Of a stretch of DNA of 64,000 bases, positions 52,964 to 60,180 are shown in pieces (position 1 is the first letter of the stretch; every line of letters starts with the position of its first letter). Position numbers and translations under genes: made by a program. Below the pieces are notes generated by a model that worked only from the letters and a program-made list of their open reading frames with translations, was not told the origin of the DNA and did not search any database. The stretch comes from JAJFUV01 sp964384215 (GTDB lineage: Bacteria > Acidobacteriota > Terriglobia > Bryobacterales > Bryobacteraceae): assembly GCA_964384215.1 (NCBI GenBank), contig CAYLLB010000001.1, forward strand, positions 1 to 64,000. Reading direction: 5' to 3'.

Positions 52964-55027
52964 ATGACGCCCTTTCGTTCGATCAGGTTTCGCCATGTTA
53001 TGGGAGCGGTTCCGCTGTCGCTGGCGCTGTGTTCGATTCCCAGCGCCCAGGCTGCGCCCGCCGCCTCCACCGACTCACGTGCCGACGCGTACTATAACTA
53101 CGCCATGGGCCATCTTTACGCGGAGCTGGCCGGCGCTTTCGGTAACCGCAGCGAGTACGTCAACAAGGCTATCGACCACTTAAAGCAAGCCATCAAGGCG
53201 GACCCCGGCACCCGGTTCCTTAGCGACGAGCTTTCCGACCTCTATCTGCAGTCGGGCAAGATCCAGCTTGCAGTCACCGAAGCGCAGGACCGGCTCAAGC
53301 GCGACCCGGACGACCTGGACGCGCGCCGCTTGCTGGGCCGCATCTACACGCGCATGATCGGCGACGTGCGGGCCAAGAGCATCAACCAGAACATGCTCCA
53401 GCAGGCCATCGAGCAGTTTGAAAAGATCGGCGAAAAGGACCCCAAGGATCTGGATTGCTGGCTGATGTTGGGCCGTCTCCACAAGATCGGCCAGAATTCG
53501 CTCGCCAGCGAGAAAGCTTATAAGAAGGTTCTGGAACTGGAGCCGGAGAATGAGGACGCCCTGACCGGGCTGGCCATGGTGTATTCGGACCTCGGCGACG
53601 CCAAGTCGGCCAGCGAGATGTTGCGCCGGGTGACAGACAAGAACCCTACGCTGCGCACTCTCACGGCACTGGCCACCACTTACGAGCAGATGCGCGAATA
53701 CCCGCTGGCGGCCGAGACGCTGAGGCGCGCGCTGAAGATGGCCCCCGGCAATTTCGAGATTCGCCGTGCCCTGGCGCAAAACCTGATGTTGTCCGAGCAG
53801 ATGGACGAGTCGCTGAAGATCTACCAGGAACTGGCCAAGGCCGATCCGCAGGACGTCCAGGTACAGTTGCGCCTTTCACAGCTTTACCGTCAGCAGAGGG
53901 CTTTCGACAAGGCGAGAGAGGCCTCACAGCGGGCACGGAAGCTTGAACCCGACAATCTGGAGATCCGCTACAACGATGTAAACCTGCTGGATGCGGAAGG
54001 CAAGACGGCCGAGGCCATTGCGGAGCTGAAGAGCATTCTCGATGCGACGGCCAGGAAAGACTACGAACCGCCCGAGCGCAGCAACCGCGTGATCTTCCTC
54101 GAACGCCTGGGGCTGCTCTACCGATCGGCTGACCAACCCGACAAGGCGGCCGAGAGTTTCCGCGCCATCGCGCAGTTGGATCCGGATCAGGGCGCCCGCT
54201 CCGCCGCCCAGGTGATTGAAACCTACCGCCTCGCCAAGCTGTATGCCAAGGCCGAGCAGGAAGCCGAAGCCGCGCACAGCAAGTATCCGCAGGACCGCAT
54301 GGTGACGCTCATCCGCGCCTCGGTGCTGGCCGAATCGGGCAAGGCAGAGAAGGCCGCCGCCGAACTCAAGACTCTGCTCACGGGCAAGGACGACCGGGAT
54401 ACCTACATGGCGCTGGCGCAGGTCTGGGACAAGGCTAAGAACTACGGTGAAATGGCCAAGGCTTTGGACTCAGCCGAGAAGTTCTCCAAGACGAACGAAG
54501 AGAAGGAAAGCGTGACTTTCATGCGCGGTGCGATGCTCGAGCGCATGAAGAAGTTCGCCGAGAGCGAGGCCGAGTTCAAGAAGGTCATCGACCTCAATCC
54601 CAAGAACGCCTCGGCGTTGAACTACCTGGGCTACATGCTGGCGGACCGGAACGTGAGGCTTCAGGAAGCCTACGACCTGATCGCCAAGGCTCTCGACCTG
54701 GAGCCGCAGAACGGCGCTTTTCTGGACAGCATGGGGTGGGTCTACTTCCGCATGGGTAGACTGGCGGACGCGGAAACCTACCTGCTCCGCGCTCTGGAGA
54801 AAGTGGTTCACGATCCCGCGATTCACGACCACCTGGGTGACGTTTATGCCAAGCAGGGCAAGCTGAAGGAAGCCATTGCCCAGTGGCAGAGTTCCATCAA
54901 GGCCTGGGAGTCGAGCGCGCCGAGCGACGTGGACCATAACGAGATCGCCAAGGTGACCAAGAAGCTTGAAGGCGCCAAGGTCCGACTGGCTAAAGAGGCC
55001 CGCGAGTCCGGCATCAAGCAGCGTTAA
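52964..55027 (+). CDS. Secreted multi-TPR protein
   Basis: A 687-residue periplasmic TPR solenoid. A signal peptide (residues 1-33, VMGAVPLSLALCSIPSAQA) is followed by about 15 TPR-like helical pairs from residue 40 to 640, for example YNYAMGHLYAELAGAF, AYKKVLELEPENEDALTGLAMV, AAETLRRALKMAPGNFEI and the canonical C-terminal set KKVIDLNPKNASALNYLGYMLADR and GAFLDSMGWVYFRMGRLADAE. Probably a scaffold for envelope complexes. The frame is open 258 bp further upstream but that part lacks a start signal; AGCAGG lies 5 bp before this ATG. Confidence 0.9.
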   Translation: MTPFRSIRFRHVMGAVPLSLALCSIPSAQAAPAASTDSRADAYYNYAMGHLYAELAGAFGNRSEYVNKAIDHLKQAIKADPGTRFLSDELSDLYLQSGKIQLAVTEAQDRLKRDPDDLDARRLLGRIYTRMIGDVRAKSINQNMLQQAIEQFEKIGEKDPKDLDCWLMLGRLHKIGQNSLASEKAYKKVLELEPENEDALTGLAMVYSDLGDAKSASEMLRRVTDKNPTLRTLTALATTYEQMREYPLAAETLRRALKMAPGNFEIRRALAQNLMLSEQMDESLKIYQELAKADPQDVQVQLRLSQLYRQQRAFDKAREASQRARKLEPDNLEIRYNDVNLLDAEGKTAEAIAELKSILDATARKDYEPPERSNRVIFLERLGLLYRSADQPDKAAESFRAIAQLDPDQGARSAAQVIETYRLAKLYAKAEQEAEAAHSKYPQDRMVTLIRASVLAESGKAEKAAAELKTLLTGKDDRDTYMALAQVWDKAKNYGEMAKALDSAEKFSKTNEEKESVTFMRGAMLERMKKFAESEAEFKKVIDLNPKNASALNYLGYMLADRNVRLQEAYDLIAKALDLEPQNGAFLDSMGWVYFRMGRLADAETYLLRALEKVVHDPAIHDHLGDVYAKQGKLKEAIAQWQSSIKAWESSAPSDVDHNEIAKVTKKLEGAKVRLAKEARESGIKQR

Positions 55028-55090
55028 GCCTTCCGGGCGTTTGGCGGCCCATTCCTGATATCGTGTTCTTCTGCGAGGAGATATGTCCCT

Positions 55091-56200
55091 ATGAAGAACA
55101 CGCACATTACCCTTCTACTCGTGGCCTCCGCCGTTGCGGCCTGGGCGCAACCAGCCCCCGGCGGCTTCTTCAACGTGAGCGGGTTGGCCACCATCAGGAA
55201 TTCGGAGACACGGTCGATTTCCGCCGAGAATCCGCGAGGGGAGCGCGGAGCGGGCGCCACGGAAGTTCCCGCGCCTGGCAACGCCGGTTCGGATCTCGGT
55301 GCCGGCTGGAAGATCCGGCCTTGCATTACGCTCCAAAAGGGCGAGACGGCGACACTTGCCGATATAGACGGGCCCGGCGTGATTCAGCACATCTGGATTA
55401 CGGTGCATCCGAGGGCGTATCGCGATGTGCTTCTGCGTTTCTATTGGGACAACGAAACCAGCCCGTCCGTCGAAGCGCCGCTCGGCGATTTCTTCGCTTC
55501 CGGCCACGGCATGCGCTACAAAGTGAACTCGCTGATGGTGGCGGTGAATCCCTCCGGCGGTTTCAACTCTTACTGGCCGATGCCGTTCCGCAAGCATGCG
55601 CGCATCACGGTTGAGAACCAGCGGCCCGAGAAGATCGACGGCTTTTTCTACCAGATCACTTACGCGCTCGAACCGGTGGCGGCCGACGCAGGTTACTTCC
55701 ATGCTTACTGGCGCCGCACGATGACAACGCGGAAATATCCCGAGCACGTGATTCTGGAGAACGTCGAGGGGCAGGGCCATTATGTGGGCACTTTCCTAGC
55801 CTGGGAGCAGCTTTCCAACGGATGGTGGGGCGAGGGGGAGATGAAGTTCTACATCGACGGCGACGGGAAGAATCCGACCATCTGCGGCACCGGAACCGAG
55901 GATTACTTCGGCGGGGCCTGGGGGTTCGGCGATACGTTCTCCACGCCGTTCCTGGGCTATCCGCTGCATGAAACAAAGAGCGGCGACATACCCAAACATG
56001 CCTTGTACCGCTGGCACGTGCCCGACCCGATACGATTCAAGAAGAACCTGCGGGTGACCATACAGGCGCTCGGCTGGTGGCCGAACGGCAAGTTTCAACC
56101 ACTTACCGACGACATCGCTTCGGTGGGCTACTGGTACCAAGCCGAGCCGCACAGGCCGCAGCCGCCCATGCCCGCGCGCGAGGACCGCTTTCCGCGTTGA
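55091..56200 (+). CDS. Secreted DUF2961 (GH172-like) protein
   Basis: A 369-residue exported protein with a signal peptide (LLLVASAVAAWAQ). The DUF2961 body has ATLADIDGPGVIQHIWITVHP, LRFYWDNETSPSVEAPLGDFFASGHG, GFNSYWPMPFRKHARITVEN, and GEGEMKFYIDGDG...CGTGTEDYFGGAWGFG. Family members now classed as GH172 act on alpha-fructoside or D-arabinofuranoside linkages using two glutamates; the Glu residues in GEGEMKF and GTGTEDYF are the likely equivalents. The substrate here is inference. It converges with the DegT gene, 6 bp apart. Confidence 0.88.
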   Translation: MKNTHITLLLVASAVAAWAQPAPGGFFNVSGLATIRNSETRSISAENPRGERGAGATEVPAPGNAGSDLGAGWKIRPCITLQKGETATLADIDGPGVIQHIWITVHPRAYRDVLLRFYWDNETSPSVEAPLGDFFASGHGMRYKVNSLMVAVNPSGGFNSYWPMPFRKHARITVENQRPEKIDGFFYQITYALEPVAADAGYFHAYWRRTMTTRKYPEHVILENVEGQGHYVGTFLAWEQLSNGWWGEGEMKFYIDGDGKNPTICGTGTEDYFGGAWGFGDTFSTPFLGYPLHETKSGDIPKHALYRWHVPDPIRFKKNLRVTIQALGWWPNGKFQPLTDDIASVGYWYQAEPHRPQPPMPAREDRFPR

Positions 56201-56206
56201 TCGCCC

Positions 56207-57451
56207 TCAGGCGTGCACCTGGGCGAAGTGGTGCGCGACCTTGCCGACGCCGAGCGCGATCTCGTCGATGTCGCGCTCGGTGTAGTGCTCGTAAACGTGC
56301 ATGGTGATCCAGCGGTCGAAGGCTGCTTCGGCGACCGGGCAGTCTCCCTTGCAGTAGAGACGGTCCGGGGAGAAAGGCCAATCGGTGCCGGGGAAGGCGG
56401 AGCGCTTCTGGAAGATGTCATACAGGTAGACGGGACGCCCGCCGGTGATCAGGTGCGCGCTATTGGGGACTCCCTCGGCCGCGAGCGCTTCGGAAAACTG
56501 GCTGGCCGTGCAGCCGAGCCGGTCCAGGTCCAGCCGGAATAGGTAGAGGAAGTAGGCATGCTTCGATCCGGCCGGTACCGCCTGCGGAATGATGCCGGGC
56601 AGGTCCTCCAGCAGCGCGCTCAACCGCGTGCCGAGCTGATTGCGGCGATTGACGATGGCCTGCACCTTGCGCAGTTGGGCGAGGGCCACGGCTCCCTGCA
56701 GTTCGGTCATCTGGTAGTTGGGCGCCAGGAAAAACGGATTGCGGATCTTCTCCTCCCGTTGATAGCACTTGTCCAGGAAGAGTGAAGCGCGGTAGCGCAG
56801 ATCCGGGTCGTTGGTGATCACCATGCCGCCGGAACCGCAGGTGATGTGCTTGAAATGGTTGAGCGAAAAAGCCCCGATTTCGCCCATGGTGCCGGCCAGC
56901 CGCCCTTTGTACTCGCAACAGTAAGCCTGGGCGCAGTCCTCAATCACCCTGAGGTTGTATTCGCGGCCGATTTCGAGTATGGCGTCCATGTCCGCGGCCA
57001 GGCCGCTGTGATGCACCACGAGGATGGCGCGGGTCTTGTCGGTGATGAGGCGGATCACCGAGGCCGGGTCCATGTTAAGGGTGTCGGGATCGACGTCGGC
57101 GAAGACCGGCACAAGGCCCTGGTAGAGGATGCCGGTGAGCGAGCCCATGTCGGTGATCGAAGAAGTGATCACTTCGCTTCCGGCGGGAAGTTCCAGCGCG
57201 CCCAGCGCGATGTGCACCGCGGCGGTACCGCTGGAACAGGCCACGCAGTGTTCGGCACCGCACATGGCGGCAAACTCCCGCTGGAACTCGAACACCTTGG
57301 TGCCCAGGAAATAGAACAGCATGTCGGAGTCGATCACCTCGGCGAGGAGTTGCTTCTCGAGTTCGCCGTGGCGCTTACCAGTGCTGAAGGGGGTGGTCTT
57401 GGCTTTCTCACCGCCGATAATGGCGGGCTTACTGTAGAAGTCCTGGGTCAT
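56207..57451 (-). CDS. DegT/DnrJ/EryC1/StrS family PLP enzyme, cytosolic
   Basis: A 414-residue fold-type I PLP enzyme without a signal peptide. Family elements are VACSSGTAAVHIALGAL, ITSSITDMGSLTGI, PVFADVDPDTLNMDP, LRVIEDCAQAYCCEYKG and the Lys-bearing GAFSLNHFKHITCGSGG. In most relatives the loop after the lysine reads GEGG or GDGG; here GSGG. Members transaminate or dehydrate keto-sugars. ATG at 57451 has no Shine-Dalgarno sequence but lies 7 bp after a -10 box, so a leaderless transcript is likely. The promoter carries a LacI-type operator. Confidence 0.9.
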   Translation of the reverse strand: MTQDFYSKPAIIGGEKAKTTPFSTGKRHGELEKQLLAEVIDSDMLFYFLGTKVFEFQREFAAMCGAEHCVACSSGTAAVHIALGALELPAGSEVITSSITDMGSLTGILYQGLVPVFADVDPDTLNMDPASVIRLITDKTRAILVVHHSGLAADMDAILEIGREYNLRVIEDCAQAYCCEYKGRLAGTMGEIGAFSLNHFKHITCGSGGMVITNDPDLRYRASLFLDKCYQREEKIRNPFFLAPNYQMTELQGAVALAQLRKVQAIVNRRNQLGTRLSALLEDLPGIIPQAVPAGSKHAYFLYLFRLDLDRLGCTASQFSEALAAEGVPNSAHLITGGRPVYLYDIFQKRSAFPGTDWPFSPDRLYCKGDCPVAEAAFDRWITMHVYEHYTERDIDEIALGVGKVAHHFAQVHA

Positions 57452-57458
57452 CAACTCG

Positions 57459-57488
57459 ACAATACGCCACTTGGGGAAACAGTGTCAA
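57459..57488 (-). promoter_or_regulatory. Sigma-70 promoter of the cytosolic DegT gene
   Basis: TTGACA (57488-57483) and TATTGT (57464-57459) are separated by 18 bp. The transcription start would fall at or next to the ATG at 57451, predicting leaderless mRNA. The palindrome GTAACCGGTTAC ends 8 bp upstream of the -35. Confidence 0.6.
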
Positions 57489-57496
57489 CTCAAATC

Positions 57497-57508
57497 GTAA
57501 CCGGTTAC
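57497..57508. promoter_or_regulatory. LacI-family operator 1 (GTAACCGGTTAC)
   Basis: A perfect 12-bp palindrome with the CG centre of LacI/GalR-type operators, 8 bp upstream of TTGACA of the cytosolic DegT gene. The same palindrome occurs at 59017 with identical spacing. Assigned to the regulator encoded at 59036 by proximity and repetition. Confidence 0.65.
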
Positions 57509-57561
57509 ATACACCTTCATGTTGTAAGAATGGTCATGTTCGAGATTGGCCTGTCATCCGC

Positions 57562-57573
57562 GAAACCAGTTAC
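57562..57573. promoter_or_regulatory. Degenerate LacI-family operator
   Basis: GAAACCAGTTAC matches GTAACCGGTTAC at 10 of 12 positions. It overlaps the stop codon of the Tat DegT gene and is centred 65 bp from operator 1, compatible with DNA looping. It is not next to a -35 hexamer. Confidence 0.35.
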
Positions 57574-58940
57574 ATGGAGGCTGCGAGCTTGCTCCGGTTC
57601 TCGTAGATCTTCGTGACCGCGGCGCAGATGTCGTCCATGTCCTGCCGGGGACCGAGCAGCATGCTCTGGTGAAAACCAACGGTCTCCTGGACAAGCAGGT
57701 CGGATTCGGGACATTCGTTTTCGGCGGCGTAGGCGGCCAGTTTCGCCTGGGGATAGATCCGCTGATAGGCTTTGGACTTGAGGGCGTCTTCGACGCACCC
57801 CTCCCTATTGATGGGTTTGCCTTCGATGACGCCGAGGCCGTGACTCGCGCGGACGCCTTCGGCAGCCAGCGCCTTTATGAACTTCGCCCGGGAGAGGCCG
57901 TCGAACCGCTCTTTCTTGTACCGGAACCCGTAATAGTAGAACGCGGTCCGGGTGACCTGCGGATAATCCTTGCGAGGAACAATGCCGGGGATTTGTTTCA
58001 ACTTCTCCGTGAGGTAGGCTGCGTTTTCGCTCCGGCGCGCGCACTCGGCATTGAAATTCTCCATCTGCGTGATCAGGATGGACGCTTGGTACTCCGCCAT
58101 CCGGCACTTGGTCGCGACCATGACGTGGCCTTCCTTGTTTCGGGGGACTACGCTGCCGTATGGACGGCCCATGTTATGGAAAGAGTAGCAGCGATCCATC
58201 AACGTCCGATCGTTTCCGAGGACCGCGCCACCCTCGCCGCAGGTCAGGGCTTTGCCATTCTGGAAGCTGAAACAACCCAGGTCGCCCAGCGTTCCGACCT
58301 TCTTGTTCCGCCACTCTCCGCCATGCGCTTCGCAGGCGTCCTCGATGACCTTAAGCTTGTGCTTTGACGCGAGCGCGTTGATGCGGTCCATGTCGCAGAT
58401 GCCGCCGATGATGTGGACCGGCAGGATGGCTGCCGTGTTCCCGTTGATCTTACCCGCAATCTTGGCGGGGTCGATCTGCCACGTCTCCGGATCGACATCC
58501 GCGAAAACGGGCAGGGCATTGGCCAGCAGAATGGGAAGGACGGAGGCGACGAAAGTGTATGGCGTAGTAACGACTTCGTCCCCCGCAGCAATGCCGATGG
58601 AACGGACGGCGGTCATGATGGCGTTGGTTCCATTGCAGGTCGCCAGACAGTATTTCGCGCCCATCAGTCTCGCGAACTGGATCTCGGCCTCGTCCACGAT
58701 CTTGTCCCTGGACCAGACCCCACTACGGACAACTGGCAGGACGGCCTTTTCGTCGGCCTCGCGGACCAGCGGCCAGCGTGGGAATTTCGCGGTGCGGACA
58801 GGTTGCCCGCCCAGAATGGCGGGGGTGGCCGCGCTGCCGGAGCTGAGTCCGGCATGAGTACGGCGGGCTGTGGATGGGACGGCGGCAACGGCGGACGCGG
58901 CTGCCAGCAACTCTCGACGGGTAACCTTCCTGCGGAGCAT
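57570..58940 (-). CDS. DegT/DnrJ/EryC1/StrS family PLP enzyme with Tat signal
   Basis: A 456-residue PLP enzyme preceded by a twin-arginine leader (MLRRKVTRRELLAAASAVAAV), unusual for this normally cytosolic family. The core has TPAILGGQPVRT, ATCNGTNAIMTAVRSIG, TTPYTFVASVLPILL, PVFADVDPETWQIDP, VIEDACEAHGGEW and FSFQNGKALTCGEGGAVL with the PLP lysine. ATG at 58940 is preferred, because GGAGG lies 8 bp upstream; an ATG at 58955 would add five residues. Promoter and operator lie just upstream. PLP loading before Tat export is feasible because Tat carries folded proteins. Confidence 0.9.
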   Translation of the reverse strand: MLRRKVTRRELLAAASAVAAVPSTARRTHAGLSSGSAATPAILGGQPVRTAKFPRWPLVREADEKAVLPVVRSGVWSRDKIVDEAEIQFARLMGAKYCLATCNGTNAIMTAVRSIGIAAGDEVVTTPYTFVASVLPILLANALPVFADVDPETWQIDPAKIAGKINGNTAAILPVHIIGGICDMDRINALASKHKLKVIEDACEAHGGEWRNKKVGTLGDLGCFSFQNGKALTCGEGGAVLGNDRTLMDRCYSFHNMGRPYGSVVPRNKEGHVMVATKCRMAEYQASILITQMENFNAECARRSENAAYLTEKLKQIPGIVPRKDYPQVTRTAFYYYGFRYKKERFDGLSRAKFIKALAAEGVRASHGLGVIEGKPINREGCVEDALKSKAYQRIYPQAKLAAYAAENECPESDLLVQETVGFHQSMLLGPRQDMDDICAAVTKIYENRSKLAASM

Positions 58941-58979
58941 CTCCTGCGCCTCCATGTCCGAGTGCTGATTGCGAGTACC

Positions 58980-59008
58980 AGATTATGCCAAGATGCCCGG
59001 TGTGTCAA
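58980..59008 (-). promoter_or_regulatory. Sigma-70 promoter of the Tat DegT gene
   Basis: TTGACA (59008-59003) and TAATCT (58985-58980) with a 17-bp spacer. The predicted start near 58973 gives a leader of about 33 bp. Operator 2 lies 8 bp upstream of the -35. Confidence 0.6.
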
Positions 59009-59016
59009 ACAAATTC

Positions 59017-59028
59017 GTAACCGGTTAC
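59017..59028. promoter_or_regulatory. LacI-family operator 2 (GTAACCGGTTAC)
   Basis: A perfect copy of operator 1 in the 95-bp gap between the lacI-type stop and the Tat DegT start, 8 bp upstream of TTGACA. Position upstream of the -35 is more typical of activation or looping than of simple promoter occlusion. Confidence 0.65.
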
Positions 59029-59035
59029 AGACTGA

Positions 59036-60085
59036 TTACGCCGCTGGGGTGAGCCTCGCGCACGAATCGCGGATCACCAGTTCGGTGGGGAGCGGCGGCG
59101 CCAGTTTGGCGGGCTTGCCGGCCACCATGCCGGCCAGGGCTTCAGCCATCTTCCAGCCAATGGTGGCCTTGGGGACGCGCACAGTGGTAAGGGCGGGCCG
59201 GAGGTAACGGATCTCGGAAATATCGTCGTATCCCATCAGGCTCATGTCGGCCGGCACACGGATCCCAAGCTTTTCCAAGTTCTCCAGCACGCCGCAGGCG
59301 GTCTCGTCGTCCTGCGCGAGGATGGCGGTAGTCTCGGGATGCTGGCGCAGCAGAAGCGGTACCGAGCGGCGGCCGAGTTCGGCGCAGTCGGCCTCGCCGC
59401 GAATGTCGATCGTTGCGACAGGCAACCCGCGACCCTCCATCGCCTCGCGATAGCCTTGCTGGCGGCGCATGTACCAGGGTTGAGAGAGGTCGCCGACAAA
59501 CGCGATGTGCCGGTGGCCCAGTTCGACCAGAAATTCAGCCGCCTCGCGCGCGCCGGCCCGCTCGTCGAAACAAACAGCGTTCTTGCGCGGCAGTGCCAGC
59601 GCGCCGGTCACCAGGTTGTTGCCGAACATCACGTAAGGCAGTTCCACTTCAGTGAAGTAGCGCAACAGGTTTGGGTAGTTGGTGCCGGCGACCAGGACGC
59701 CGTCGATAGCCCGGTACTCGCGCACCATGCGCGGCAAGGCCTCTGTGGGCATGGCGTCATCAGGTCCGTAATCGAAGGTCGTGAAGATGACCTGGCGGTG
59801 CTGCTGCCGGCAGTAGTCCTCAACGCCCTTGAGCACCCGGGAGTGGAACGAATGAATGATGTCGCGATTCGACAGCAGGAAACAGAGCGACCCGGTGCGC
59901 CCGTTCGCCAGCCTGCGCGCAATGGCATTGGGGCGGAAACCGGATTGCTGGATGAGGGCAAGCACGCGCTCGCGTGTCTTGGCACTGACGTTCGGATGCT
60001 GATTCAGTACACGGGAGATGGTGGCCACGCTCACACCGGCCGCCCGCGCCACGTCGTGCACCGTCTTGAAAACCTTTTGTGCCAA
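59036..60085 (-). CDS. LacI-family transcriptional regulator
   Basis: A 349-residue regulator: HTH at about residues 8-27 (TVHDVARAAGVSVATISRVL), hinge helix (FRPNAIARRLANGRTG), and a periplasmic-binding-protein-like sugar domain (SLCFLLSNRDIIHSFHSRVLKG, VCFDERAGAREAAEFLVELGHRHIAFVGD, MGYDDISEIRYLRPALTTVRVP). The effector is probably a sugar from the glycans handled by its neighbours. It sits between the DegT genes and the GH28 gene; operator-like sites flank it on both sides, including one 41 bp before its own start. Confidence 0.95.
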   Translation of the reverse strand: MAQKVFKTVHDVARAAGVSVATISRVLNQHPNVSAKTRERVLALIQQSGFRPNAIARRLANGRTGSLCFLLSNRDIIHSFHSRVLKGVEDYCRQQHRQVIFTTFDYGPDDAMPTEALPRMVREYRAIDGVLVAGTNYPNLLRYFTEVELPYVMFGNNLVTGALALPRKNAVCFDERAGAREAAEFLVELGHRHIAFVGDLSQPWYMRRQQGYREAMEGRGLPVATIDIRGEADCAELGRRSVPLLLRQHPETTAILAQDDETACGVLENLEKLGIRVPADMSLMGYDDISEIRYLRPALTTVRVPKATIGWKMAEALAGMVAGKPAKLAPPLPTELVIRDSCARLTPAA

Positions 60086-60125
60086 GTCCCGATTCTACCT
60101 CAAGAAGAGTCTTGCAATCCCGTCT

Positions 60126-60137
60126 GGAAGCGGTTAC
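60126..60137. promoter_or_regulatory. Imperfect LacI-family operator at the lacI/GH28 divergent gap
   Basis: GGAAGCGGTTAC keeps the right half GGTTAC and matches 10 of 12 positions of the palindrome. Read on the minus strand it is followed after 8 bp by TTGCAA (60117-60112), repeating the geometry of operators 1 and 2. A clear -10 at good spacing is not seen (TAGAAT comes 14 bp later). It suggests autoregulation and perhaps GH28 control. Confidence 0.45.
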
Positions 60138-60180
60138 AATTCCGCCGAGTGGTCTTTTCGTCTTTCGAGGAGGCGCTGGG

